Shown: piece after piece, positions 47,138 to 58,192 of the stretch
How positions within the stretch are numbered: position 1 is the first letter of the stretch
Layout of the letters: every line of letters begins with the position of its first letter
Assembly (NCBI GenBank): GCA_004835665.1
Contig: RBKR01000014.1
Location: 496,001 to 560,000, forward strand
Origin: Phoma sp. XZ068
Taxonomy: Eukaryota; Ascomycota; Dothideomycetes; Pleosporales; Didymellaceae
Length of the DNA stretch: 64,000 nucleotides
Reading direction: 5' to 3'
The notes under the pieces: generated by a model
What the model saw: only the letters and a program-made list of their open reading frames with translations
The model's database searches: none
Told to the model about the DNA's origin: nothing
Position numbers and translations under genes: made by a program

Positions 47138-49282
47138 CTAGTCTTGGACGAAAATGGTCTCTTCTTTGTGCTTCAACTGCGCGGCCGCCAGATCATCGGC
47201 TGACGAGCGCGCAAGAGCGGCCTCTGGCATCTCGGCAGCAGTCTTGCGGGTAACATCGAACCCGTACTGGTTCATGAGGAAGGCCGCAATAGCCTTGTTC
47301 TCCTCCTCGGAGCCGTTGCCGTAGTGGTCCTTGAGGGCCTTGGCCAGGAGCATGTTGAATAGATTGCTGTCTGCAATGGTCTGCGGCCTCTTGGTGACGG
47401 CTGTGGAGATGGTCGTGTCTTTGCTCAGACCCATGGCCGCCAGGATGTCTCTGTTCTTCCACGAGGTAGCTCGCAGCGGTCGCTTTTGCACAAACTTGGT
47501 AATGCGTGCTTTGAGATCCTCCCACGTCACGGAGGTGGCGAAATAAGCCTGCAACATCCTGTCGACTTTGGGTTTCACTTGGGAAAAGTCCTCCTCTTGC
47601 TGACGGATATGGCGAATTTTGCTAATGATGTACCTAGCATCCACACCAGTGACAAGCGGGTGGACACCGATGTTACGGAGCATGCTGCTTACGTCTTCTA
47701 CCGAGTGCGCCTTGTAGACAGGATTGTTGTCGACGCCGAGGTAGTCGACCAGGCGACGGATCACAACAAGCGCTTCCCCCGGGTCGACCTGGCCTTCTTG
47801 TATGTCGATGTTCCAATTCTTGTAGAACAAGGCTGTTTCGACCTTGAGGCGAATGTGGCCATTTCGGAGATGTATCAAATCAGCCTGCGGCAAGTTGATC
47901 GATTCCATGATATCGGTTATTCGTCTTGTTATTATGTCCTGGTCTTTCATGGAGGAGAGGTGTTTTCGAACGGCGTGCTCAGCCTGTTCCACGACGAGAA
48001 TGCTTCGATCTTGGCCATGCGCTTGCAGCAGTGAGTGTGACTCTTCGAAAGGACCAACAAGGCCTTCGGCTCGAAGAGGGTTCAGCAAATCGCTGGGTAG
48101 AAGCGCGGTGCCAGTGACGTAGACGTCGAGGTACTGAAGTAGATTTAGGTAAGGCACTTTGAGGAAGCGCGGATCGGCCTTGACGAGTTGCTTCATGCGG
48201 TCGGCCAGCCTTGCCATTTGAGCGGGCGAGAGGATGCCGTAGAACTCGGGTAGGATGGGCCGCTCGCTGATGGGCTTTCCAGACTGACAGATGGAGGTGA
48301 GTGGTACCAGATCGATGCCGAGTGAGCGTGCGACGATCCTGGTTTGATACTGTAGTCTTCTGACGACCTCTGCGTTGGTCACGGATCGAAGACCTTGGAC
48401 TCCGTTGAGGTACGACGTCAGGCGGTCGGCGAGGACGTGGCGGTCTTGTTCTGTATAGTTGAGTGGCAAGTCGTAGATAATGGACAGCTCGCGAGCGGCA
48501 TTCAGGGTCAAGTGTACGGGGGCTGGTGATGCGGTGCCAGTGCCCTGCTCATGCTTGCCCAGAATGCCGCTGGGGCCGATACGTCTGTAGGTGCCGTCAA
48601 CGTAGACCATGGTTGGTTCGTTACGACGCTTGACGTCGACAGTCTTGATGTGGGCAACGACAATGACATGGTCCTCGACGGTCAGCTCCTGGGTCAAAAC
48701 GCATTCGGCTGCGGAGCGGACAATGTTGGCATGTACGCGCGGGGGTTCGGCCGGGGTTGTGTCGCCGGCTTGTGGGACATGCACCAGTAGATGTCTATGG
48801 GCATAAGCGTCAGGGTTGTTTCCTTTGCAAAAGTGCTCGACGAGCTCGCGGCCGAGGTAATGAGGCTCCAGAAAATGGACGCGGAAGCGACCGTTGGCGG
48901 CTCGGATAGCGTCGAGGGCTTGCGAGGGCTGCTTGATGTTGAAGGAGATGGTCGGTGGATCGAGGGTGACGGTGTTGAGAGACGAGACGGCGATGCCCAT
49001 GGGCACGTGCTGGTTGGTCTTGGGGTCGCGGTGGGCGACGGTGATGACGGCGACCGAGGCGGGCACCATTCGCATGAGGTGGCGGACGTGTTTCTTCAGT
49101 TGCGCGGGATCCACCGCACGCTCAAGGGGAGCCTCCGCCTGTGCCTGGCCGGCGCTCTCGTCCTGCAGGAAGCCATGGATAGAGTCGTCCTCGTGCAGGC
49201 GGCGGGTCGCATGGTAGCATCGCAGGCGGGGGAGGCTCGCCGGGGCTGTGCGGCGTGACAAAGCCAGACCCTGTGCCGACAC
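47138..49282 (-). CDS. mitochondrial flavin-reductase-domain protein with long unknown C-terminus
   Basis: A single exon encodes 714 aa. The N-terminus is a mitochondrial presequence (SRRTAPASLPRLRCYHATRR). Residues ~60-235 are a flavin-reductase-like, FMN-binding split-barrel domain: HLMRMVPASVAVITVAHRDP, PMGIAVSSLNTVTLDPPTIS, FNIKQPSQALDAIR, FRVHFLEPHYLGRELVEHFC, and TVEDHVIVVAHIKTVDV with the TYRRIG segment. The remaining ~475 residues are largely helical and contain no domain that I recognise (for example LPEFYGILSPAQMARLADRM and VHPLVTGVDARYIISKIRHI). Stand-alone enzymes of this family are ~170-200 aa, so this is a large extension. It is divergent from mitochondrial ribosomal protein bL31m. 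Confidence 0.83.
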   Translation of the reverse strand: MSAQGLALSRRTAPASLPRLRCYHATRRLHEDDSIHGFLQDESAGQAQAEAPLERAVDPAQLKKHVRHLMRMVPASVAVITVAHRDPKTNQHVPMGIAVSSLNTVTLDPPTISFNIKQPSQALDAIRAANGRFRVHFLEPHYLGRELVEHFCKGNNPDAYAHRHLLVHVPQAGDTTPAEPPRVHANIVRSAAECVLTQELTVEDHVIVVAHIKTVDVKRRNEPTMVYVDGTYRRIGPSGILGKHEQGTGTASPAPVHLTLNAARELSIIYDLPLNYTEQDRHVLADRLTSYLNGVQGLRSVTNAEVVRRLQYQTRIVARSLGIDLVPLTSICQSGKPISERPILPEFYGILSPAQMARLADRMKQLVKADPRFLKVPYLNLLQYLDVYVTGTALLPSDLLNPLRAEGLVGPFEESHSLLQAHGQDRSILVVEQAEHAVRKHLSSMKDQDIITRRITDIMESINLPQADLIHLRNGHIRLKVETALFYKNWNIDIQEGQVDPGEALVVIRRLVDYLGVDNNPVYKAHSVEDVSSMLRNIGVHPLVTGVDARYIISKIRHIRQQEEDFSQVKPKVDRMLQAYFATSVTWEDLKARITKFVQKRPLRATSWKNRDILAAMGLSKDTTISTAVTKRPQTIADSNLFNMLLAKALKDHYGNGSEEENKAIAAFLMNQYGFDVTRKTAAEMPEAALARSSADDLAAAQLKHKEETIFVQD

Positions 49283-49637
49283 GACACATGCGCTGGGCCG
49301 TTCTGTCGAGTCTTAGCAGGTGTGGTGGAGAGAAGACGGATGACGCACGTGTATGGCAGCTCCACCTGTAGAAGGCGGCGAAGAAGCGCGACGCCGGGCG
49401 CTGAGCGAGCGCCATTCTGTCAATGGCTCAGCACGGCATCCACGACCGCACGCGATTGCTGGAATAGGAAAATTCGACAAGCGCAGAGCGACGTCCGGGG
49501 TGTGGCAGCAGATGACGATGCCATCACCGCCGTCGAGTGCGAGCCTCTCCGCGCTACTGAGAAAAAGTCGCGCTAGTCGACCTTCACTCCCGAACTCCGC
49601 ATCCACACCTCGACTGCTCCTTCCTCCCCACACAGCC
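49283..49637. promoter_or_regulatory. divergent promoter, flavin-reductase protein / bL31m
   Basis: 355 bp between divergent starts of two genes with mitochondrial presequences; no named element seen. Confidence 0.4.
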
Positions 49638-50137
49638 ATGGCCGCCCCGATTCCCTCACCAAGCGCCCTGCGCGCCCTCCGCGCCTCCGTTGCGCCCTAC
49701 ACCCGCCACTCCCAGCAGGTCCGCCACGCGACCCTCCTGCGCCGCCCAAAGCGCCCCTACACATTCACCCAGCTCGTCACCCTCTCCGACGGCTCGGCCT
49801 TCACCCTGCGCACCACCAGCCCCCAGCCCGTCGTCCGCACCGCAAAGGACACCCGCAACAACCCGCTGTGGAACCCCAGCAGCCGCAAGCTGCTGAATGT
49901 CGAGGAGGACGAGGCCGGCAAGCTGGCCGCCTTCAGGTCCAAGTTTGGCACCGGCTGGGATCAAGCGAGCGACAAGGTGCGTTGTCTCTTTACTATAGAA
50001 GGTGTATTTTCTGGGCATGCACTGACAATCACCAGAGCAAGAAGGGCGACAGCCTTCTAGATATCATTGGCGGCGCCGTCAAGGCAGAACCCACGAAACC
50101 AAAGGCTGCAGCGACACCAGCGCCGAAGAAGAAATGA
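49638..50137 (+). CDS. MRPL36: mitochondrial large-subunit ribosomal protein bL31m
   Basis: Exons 49638-49976 and 50036-50137 (59-nt intron) encode 146 aa. Presequence ALRALRASVAPYTRHSQQVR, then the L31m core: RRPKRPYTFTQLVTLSDGSA, FTLRTTSPQPVVRTAKDTRN, NPLWNPSSRKLLNVEEDEAG and KLAAFRSKFG. The C-terminal exon adds KKGDSLLDIIGGAVKAEPTK and a Lys-rich end. The order (beta-rich L31 fold, NPLWNP motif, then helix) matches yeast MrpL36. It belongs to the large subunit of the mitoribosome near the central protuberance. Confidence 0.92.
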
Positions 50138-52351
50138 AGATATGAGGGTGAGGAGTAGAGTTTGAGAGGGTGGAGAAGAAGTGGAATTATTCTGCATGAA
50201 GACGACAAATGAGCATTGAATGCTCATGTACAGCATGGTATATTATTGTACAATATGGGTTGGGCATTCAGAAGAACGTATATCAGAGGGGGCAATTAGA
50301 GCCTGCAAGATGCAGGAGAATTATGAAAGAGCCATCAATACCACCATTCACGCATCAGCCAGCAATTTCGCCAACCTCATACCCATTGCTTTCATTAGTA
50401 GCATCTGACAGCACCAGAACCAGAAATCAACCAGGCCATTGGCATCCTCGTTCCTCAATCTCAGCATCCATACCCTCTCGCGCTTAATCTGCATTCCTCG
50501 ACCTAGCAATTCCCACACCCTCTTCCTCTTCCAGCTCTTCACCACCCTTGCACCCTTCCTTCCTAGCCTTGCCAGTACCCGTGGGATCGTTGCTTCCTAC
50601 TCATCAACATAACTAGGTAGCATGCCTCGCTACTAACCTTGATTCTGCACATGCGCGAGTGTATTCGAGGGGGTGCGTATGGTGGGTGGTAGATGGTGGA
50701 TGTGAGGACTATGTGGGTGCTCGGGTGGAGGGGGAAGGTGTAGGTGTAAGAGTGTGAGAGTGTAAGAGTGTGAGAGTGTAAGAGTGTGAGAGTGTAAGAG
50801 TGTGAGAGTGTAAGAGTGTGAGAGTGTAAGAGTGTGAGAGTGCGAGGGTGAGAGGATGGATGTTATGGGTGCGGTGGATGGGGAGGTGAGGAAATGGCGG
50901 GTCTATATTGCTGGTCTAGCGGGCGTTGGCTTGGTTAGAGGCTTCTGTTCGGTGCGGATACCTTGCATCCCTTGCTTCGACGGTAGCGTGTGTTGCTTCC
51001 TCGATGGTGGTGTGTGTTGTGCTCCGTCAACATCTGTGACGCCATTGTGCGCTTGCGTCTTATTTGGGTCCTTGCGCTTTCTGTTGACCGAAGGAGATCT
51101 TTGGAAAGATTTCAGACTGATGCTATGATTTCTCTTGCGAGTAGCTCTCGGCTTTTCTTTGGCTTTATCTGCAGGCATATTGTCAACTAGACCGGAAAGT
51201 TGGCGAGAGCAGCGCAGAGACATTGTATGTTTGCTGTTAGAAGCCATACTGAGAAACACAGACTTTCAAATCTGACGGCAGATACTGCAAGAAGGTGCTT
51301 GGATTGGTCGTTGAGGTGTGTCTGAGGAGAGTTTGGTCGTTCACATGACGCTGATATAGACATTGCCGTCAATGACAGCGAAAGTTGTCGTGCTTTGTTT
51401 GATAGATGTTCTGTACAAGAAGCAGGGAGAATGAAGAGTATAAATATTATTTGTTGGCATGTAAGTTTCCTTGGCCGAATTTAAAAAGTAGTTAACGTCG
51501 CTTCGAGAACTGGGGTGATTTGCACAGCATCTTGAACCTCTTAAGGTCACTGTTGGACGTGCTAAGACATGATCCCATACGACGGAACCTTACCGTAAAA
51601 CCAATTTGGGGTAGAAAATTAAAAATTTGTGTGTACAGTATCTACGAAGGTATGTAACGATCCAAATCAAGTGAAGTACATCTGCGTAGGGTCCTGTGTC
51701 CTAGAGGTGTATGCGATTTGAAGCATTGAAACCAAAATGCGTATTGGAGACGCTTAGTTGGTTCAAGTAAATATGGAATTTTGTGCTGAAGAGAAACTTG
51801 AGATACAAAGGTATGGACATGAAGAGTAGAAGTATTTTGATTTGGAGGGTGATGCCAACTATTCTATCAACGATGTTCGAAGCCATGACGGACGTGCGGC
51901 CTACAACTGTTACAACCCCACATTCGCATTTCTTCAACCATCGGAGCTTTAAGACAACGGCTCTGACAGTCTGGAACACAATATTAAGTTTATAGGATTT
52001 AACAGGAGGCGACACAGTCCCGTCGCAGAAGCGAGGTTGTGCCTTGCATGCGCAGCCACGCTCAGCCTTGTGTAATGTAGCACCTTCGCCATCTTTCAGC
52101 CTGATCGATGACATTGGATCTTGCTCATCTATGCTCAATCCCTCTTATCTCATCACTTGTTATGCGTATCACTTTCTGAACTCATATAGATTTTGAATAG
52201 TCCTGTATCCAAGCCCTCACCTCACGGCCCTCCAATTCGTTAAGCAGCATCGAGTGCTATTTCGCCGCTCTCTCTTCCTTTGACGCAGGGCGAGAGACAG
52301 GTTCAACTCAGACAGTACCACTGTTTCCAGTCCTATACTCTCTCAGCAGTC
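50138..52351. other. 2.2-kb intergenic region upstream of the NLR
   Basis: Contains a 16-bp minisatellite (listed separately) and becomes AT-richer towards the NLR. Two minus-strand frames (50903-51259 and 51701-52138) lack family features and are not called. Confidence 0.45.
50744..50839. repeat. 16-bp minisatellite, six copies
   Basis: Unit GTGTAAGAGTGTGAGA repeated six times without visible change, then decaying into GTGCGAGGGTGAGAGG. Confidence 0.93.
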
Positions 52352-55300
52352 ATGTCTACTGCTCTGGCGAGGGCTTCGCTGCTAAAACCTGAGATTCGCC
52401 TCTCCCTGGCTGTCTCCGAGTTCGAGTCCGACCTGTCGACCGAGCAAAAGTCCACATTACATGCGCTGAAGGTGCAATCACTCTCGGCACCCCCAACTCC
52501 TGCAGATGTTATGCAGCTCACGGCGGAGGCTAGTCGTCGAATATCGAAGAAGTTCGGGAGTCAATGTTTCGGACCTCGCTTCACCAACTTCCTTCAGGGA
52601 GTCCAGCAGTTCGCTGCGCTTGGAGATGTCGTGGTTGGATCAACACAGAACGTGCTGGCATGCGGCATATGGTCACTGGTGCGCATGTCACTATTGGTCA
52701 GTGTCATGGTCTTGCGTCTTTCTCTCCGTCCATTACTGATACCGCGCAGTCGATCGTGAGCTTGTCAACCTACATTGACAAACTGTCACTGCTTTTTATG
52801 GACATCGGTCGCTCTGCTCCACGCTACCAAGATATGGTCCTGCTCTATCCTCGTTCCAAAAGGCTACAGGCAAATCTCAATGAGTACTTTATTGTAGTCA
52901 TTGGCTTATGTCGTTACTTGTTCAAGTTTGGGCAGAAGTCTACCATCCAACAGTTCACCTCCTCCTTGAGCGATTCGCACTTGGGAACCTTCCAGACTGA
53001 CCTTGATAAGTGGGCTAAGTCGATCAAGGAAGATATGCATCTGAGTGAAGCCCAAGAGAACTCTGGGTTCAGAGATTTAACTAGAGAGATGTTCAAGTCT
53101 ACCTCGTATCAGAAGAAACTTGCGACTAACATGCGAGTGCTGGACTTCTGCTCTAAATACGATCATGAAAGAGCGTGGAAGCAAATCAGAAAATCTGGAC
53201 AAGCATCCTTCTATACGGAAACTTCAGAATATCAAGACTGGAAAGATGGCTCGACCCCTTGCACGTTTATGTACATAGGCAAGCTGGGTTCAGGCAAGTC
53301 TGTCTTACTGGCCAACATCGTTGACGATCTCAGCCTTTCCACCGGTACAACACAACAACGGATAGCATACTTCTTTTGCAGACACGACGTTCCGGAAAGC
53401 CTACAGGCACGGACAATCGTCGGTTCGTTGGTACGGCAATTGTTATACACTCTTCCAGACCTTACAGCACTCGCTAAGAGCTGCGGATATAATCAAACCG
53501 ACGGCGACGCTGATAAAGTGATCGAATTGCTCCTTAAGAGCTTTCCTTCTACTCTCAAAGTGTACTTTGTCCTTGATGGACTAGACGAGTGCAGCAGCCA
53601 GGAAAAAGAGACGCTGGTGCATGCGGTTCGAAAGATCCAAGAGAAACTCAAAGTCTTAGTCTGCGCTTCATTTCGATTAGAGCCAGGCAATGGCTTGCAG
53701 CCAATTACTAATCAAATGCTGGCTACTCGCATCGTCTCGTTACCGAAGAATAACCCGGACATTGAAATGTTCATCCAAGCAGACCTAGAGCGTTGCCTTA
53801 GCGACAACCGCCTGGTAATTGGAGATCCAACTCTAATCATGGACATCCAAGATGCTCTCTTGAAGGGCTCTCAGGGAATGTTTCTCTGGGTAGCTCTACA
53901 AATCCAGACTTTGTGCAGTATGAAGACCGATCACGCCATCCGAGAAGCACTTGCAGACCTACCAAAAGATCTCTCCGAGACATTTTCCAGGATCTTACAG
54001 AAAGCAGGAAGCTCGGATCCATTACTCCAAGCAAAAACACTACAGCTTGTGCTCGCTGCTCACCGGCCTTTAACGACCGACGAGTTGCAGGAATCTCTCA
54101 GTGTTACTCCGGGAGACGCTACTTGGGATCCTTCGAAGATGTTGAATGATGTATACTCGGCACTTGCTTGCTGTGGATGTCTTCTCGCTGTAGATGAGGA
54201 AGAGTTCACTGTGCGAGTCGTTCATCATAGCGTCAAACAGTACATCCTCAATGGACCTGAAGGCGCTAAGTGTATGAGTTTTCGGTTTGAAGAGGCGCAA
54301 AGGCTGATAGCTGACACTGTTGTTACGTATCTCAATTACGGTGTCTTTGGGACCGAGATTTCAACTGCCAAGGTATACCCGATTATTGCACAATCTGCAC
54401 CATCAAAAATCATGCAAGCCACAATGGAGTCCTCAGGCACTTCCCGATATCTCGCCCTGAAATTGCTCAGGTTAAGACGGCAACCAGCATTTGACATGAG
54501 CAAAGTCATTGCAGAAACGCGTGTCTCTACCAAGTCCAATCCGGAGGACGCATTCAAGTTCTATGACTATGCAAGAACACATTGGCAGGACCATATGTTC
54601 TACATATCGGGCCAAGACGATACTATGTTCAAACTCTCCACCAAATTGATCCAGGGCCGGACTTCTGAGTTCAAGGAAGTAGACGAGACTTTCTGGACGC
54701 ATTTCCAATGGGCTGCCGCGAATGGGAACAGGAAATTCCTTGAGCTGTTAGTCAAGAATGCGGCATTTGATATATATGCAACCGACGGCACAGGACGGAC
54801 GCCGTTGATCCAGGCAGCTCACAGGGAACACAAAGAGACATTTGAGCAGCTGGATCGCATGGGATTTGCTGACACTTACGTAAAGGAAGCCCTTACAATT
54901 GTAGAATCTTTGCGGACGACGCAGAAGGAACCCAGAGACATAGTCGAGACGCTGTTTCAAATAATCCAGGGTGGCTCTGTCGCGAAGGACCGAATTGTGG
55001 GATCAGCGTTGATTGTCGCAGTGGAGAATGGGGATAAAGACTCTGTTGAGTTGCTGCTTTACAACAAGGCTGACCCTAACGCAAAGGATAAACATGGAAC
55101 CACAGCGTTGATTGTAGCAGCAGAAGAAGGTTATAAAGACGTAGTTGAGATTCTGCTTCATAACAAAGCTGACCCTAACGCAAAGGATAGTATTGGAAGG
55201 ACAGCGCTGATGCAGGCAGCAAAGATAGGATACAAAGGCATGGTTGAGATACTGCTTTATAACAAGGCTGATCCTAACGCAAAGGATAGTATTGGAAGGA

Positions 55301-55575
55301 CAGCGCTGATGCAGGCAGCAAAGATAGGATACAAAGGCATGGTTGAGATACTGCTTTATAACAAGGCTGATCCTAACGCAAAGGATCATTTTGGACTGAC
55401 AGCGTTGATGCAGGCAGCAAAGATAGGATACAAAGACATAGTTGAGATACTGCTTTATAGTGAGGCTGATGTTAACGCAGAGGATTTCACCGGAAAGACA
55501 GCGTTAGACTGGGCAGTACAGATTCGACACGAAGACATAGTTGAGCTGCTGCGGTCGCACATGGGCCATTCGTAA
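52352..55575 (+). CDS. NACHT-ankyrin NLR (STAND NTPase)
   Basis: Fungal NOD-like receptor, a signal-transducing ATPase of the type used in self/non-self recognition. Exons 52352-52696 and 52750-55575 (53-nt intron) give 1056 aa. Residues 1 to ~285 form a helical N-terminal domain resembling the DUF7708 region that precedes many fungal NACHT proteins (FGPRFTNFLQGVQQFAALGD; YIDKLSLLFMDIGRSAPRYQ). The linker FYTETSEYQDWKDG leads into the NACHT: Walker A GKLGSGKSVLL (292-302), Walker B VYFVLDGLDEC (386-396) and GSQGMFLWVALQI. A winged-helix-like stretch follows (RPLTTDELQESLSV; HHSVKQYIL). The C-terminus (865-1056) has five 33-residue ankyrin repeats and a partial sixth, two of them encoded by identical DNA. 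Confidence 0.93.
55174..55371 (+). repeat. exact 99-bp tandem duplication inside the ankyrin array
   Basis: 55174-55272 and 55273-55371 are identical base for base by my reading, and the next 15 bases repeat the unit start. Each copy encodes one 33-residue ankyrin repeat. Flanking repeats are similar but diverged. Confidence 0.93.
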
Positions 55576-55934
55576 AGAAACAGGGATAACACGTCTCCAG
55601 AATCTAAAAGGAGCTCTGACATTGAACTGTGCTACTGTGATGAAGTTCCAAACTATCAGAATATGCTGCTGGCAATGATAAAGTAGGGCTAAGTATATAA
55701 GTGTTGGCAAATCTCCTCTAACTCACCCACTTTGTTGATTACACGATGCGTAGAATCAGAAACCACATTTAGGACCAAATACCAATCCAGGTCAGAAGGA
55801 TCGCCAACTTCCAAATCCGGATCCGCATGCTTGCTTCGACGAAGCAGTCAGCTACATTGGCAAGGAATCGAATCGAATGAAATTTAATAGTAGGGCTTTA
55901 ATTCCCGTTCCCCAGTCGAGTGGGTGGGCCTAGA
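55576..55934. other. convergent intergenic region NLR / HET
   Basis: 359 bp separating the two stop codons; no gene or repeat recognised. Confidence 0.55.
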
Positions 55935-58192
55935 CTATACAATGGTGACTGTCCGTTTTTCGCAATGTTCAAATCGCTTCATCCCAATCAGATCCAACTC
56001 AATCATCCCAAGGCGGCAGAATCTCTTGGGAATTGCCTTCCTTGGTGGTATGGGTTTTGGAATCGGCGGCATGATGACTGCTTTCGACCTCTTCCAGGGT
56101 AGCTTTTCAAAAATATTCCGTACTCGCTGCACTATTACGTTTGCAGGGTATTTTGTGGGATGCTTGCCGCCGTTGTCTTTTGCTGCCCAGATGTTGTTGT
56201 CGTCTATTGTTAAGTCACTGTCGCCGTCGTCTATTGTAACCGAAGTATCCTTGTCGTATACTGCTCTCAAAACTAAGCCCGCCTTTTTCTTGATGCGAAG
56301 GACCCAAACGTCAGAGAACTCGTCGTCGGATTCTGGTTCAGAGATCGCGATATCCTTCTCCCCAGCATCGAGTGTTGTTTTGCCCAAAGCAACTTCATAA
56401 GAATCCTGCTCTGTCCCTGATTGAACTATAAGATTGGACCCGCGTCCCAAACCCAATCTCAAAACTTGTATCAAAGGGCCACGTAACTTTATCCATCCGT
56501 CAGATACCGCTCCGAATTCATCGATCCCAGAAAGTGTAACATCATATGATATGCATCGTGCGAAATAGAAGGCAGAATCCTGGGACGAACGATGGAAATC
56601 GATATTCCCATGAACCGAGGCCCATGACCACGATGGTGCTGTGTAACATGGTTGACGAGAAGGGGCGACTTTGTTTCCACGACTGCCGTAAATAGCTTTG
56701 TTCATCCATAATAGATCATCAAGCACACTCTTTCTCCACAATCCAGCAAGATACTTATCTCCTGTTCGTTGATGTAGCGCAGCAGCTAGCCCAGAGAGTG
56801 CTGGAAGTTTGTCGGTCGCATTTGTTAAATATCGAGAACTATAATCTCGGACGACAGAATGCCAGAACCTCAAAGCATCACCACCCCCCAAGACATCTGA
56901 GGTTTGGAGTCTCTGTTGGCCCCGCGCATTCATTTCTATTCCGCTCTCTGTCAAATTCTGAGTTTGGCAATTCCAGACGAGTTGGTCGCGAGTGAATATG
57001 ACCAAACGAGGGGAAAGCATGCGTTCTTGCAGTGTCCAGCCGCGATGATACAAGGGCTCGTCAATGCAGTCACGAAATGCCGGGTTGTGTTGGATGTAGA
57101 CGGGATTATCCAGCGAGCCGTTGTTTTCCGCAGAGAATTTCATAACGACTTGTTCCCCTTGGAGTTTCCGATCGTGGAGGATGCCTTCGTGGACACTGCG
57201 CGCAGAGGCAGCAGCAATAGTGAGAAAAGCACTGCCATAGATGTCTGCCATTTTTGAAGACTCTCGTTCCCAGTCGGCTTTTGCCTGGGTGTCCGAGCCT
57301 TGTAATATGCACAGCGCGTCGACCCAGAGGTATTGGATGCCTAGCCTCCGGGTAATGACGACCGCGTCACGTATCGTCTGTGGAAGATCCGTCATGCGAA
57401 TCCCTCTTTTCATTGCTTCGAGGGAGGAAGTTGTGGTGATCTGGGAATCTTTTTCATCCCATAGATGCGAGCCCCAACAGTAACTGAGTGCGATATATCT
57501 TTGTGAGACATCAGGCAGCTTGGCGTAGTTACTACTTTCGCTTGGCACATAGAGGTACGGATGTCGTGATCCATCCGCAGGACCTACGTCAATGACTCTG
57601 CTTGGAAGCATGTTCGACGATGCCGTGCGACAGTGTTCATGACTTCCAAGGCATTGATGAAGCCATTGTTCAAGTAGGTGGAAAGCTTGATCCGAAAACG
57701 GCTCCGGAAGGGGATTTTTGTATCGACATATGTTCGCCGCGGCGGTACCTTCATGGTGTCAGATCCAATCTTACAAAGTAGGAAGACAGAAGTGGCGTCC
57801 AAAGAGTCGCTATATGGAAGAAAGGATCACATACCACGATCGGCAAATATTCGAAATGACCGAACCAAACCCCCTTCACTTTTGGAAACTAGGCTACGGC
57901 CACCCAACCATTTTATATCTTCTGGTGGACAGCCAACAGTGACAAATAAGTCGCCGATCTGCTCTGGATGAACATAAAATCGAACATCACGTCTCTCACG
58001 CCGGACGTTGTCATCGAGCCTTTCCCTTACAATGGACTGGTGGAGAGCCTTTTCAATCTCAGAGCACAGAGCACATTCGGATGATATGCCAAGGTCTATA
58101 TTTTTTAGTAGGCTCCAGTGCTCGAAGCCACTGTACGATCGCAAAGTATGGATGGAGATGCGCCGACATTCGTCGCATAAGTTGCTTGCCAT
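55935..58192 (-). CDS. HET-domain protein (heterokaryon-incompatibility type)
   Basis: Exons 57835-58192 and 55935-57748 (86-nt intron, donor GTATGT) give 723 aa, fully in frame. The N-terminal ~120 residues have paired cysteines (LCDECRRI and CALCSEIEKAL), typical of the leader of fungal HET proteins. HET domain from about 204: YIALSYCWG, then DLPQTIRDAVVITRRLGIQY, LWVDALCILQ and ADWERESSKMADIYGSAFLT. Downstream are the usual RGWTLQERMLSPR and SWSWASVHG motifs. The C-terminus is acidic and then basic/proline-rich (MPPIPKPIPPRKAIPK). HET domains trigger cell death during incompatible fusion in several ascomycetes; the role of this copy is inferred. It is tail to tail with the NLR. Confidence 0.93.

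Noticed and set aside
50903..51259. 118-codon minus-strand frame, Lys/Arg/Pro-rich
   Set aside because: Could be a small disordered protein, but low complexity, no recognisable motif and no neighbouring exon; not enough to call.
51701..52138. 145-codon minus-strand frame directly upstream of the NLR
   Set aside because: Hydrophobic/basic mixture from AT-rich sequence with no family resemblance; probably chance.
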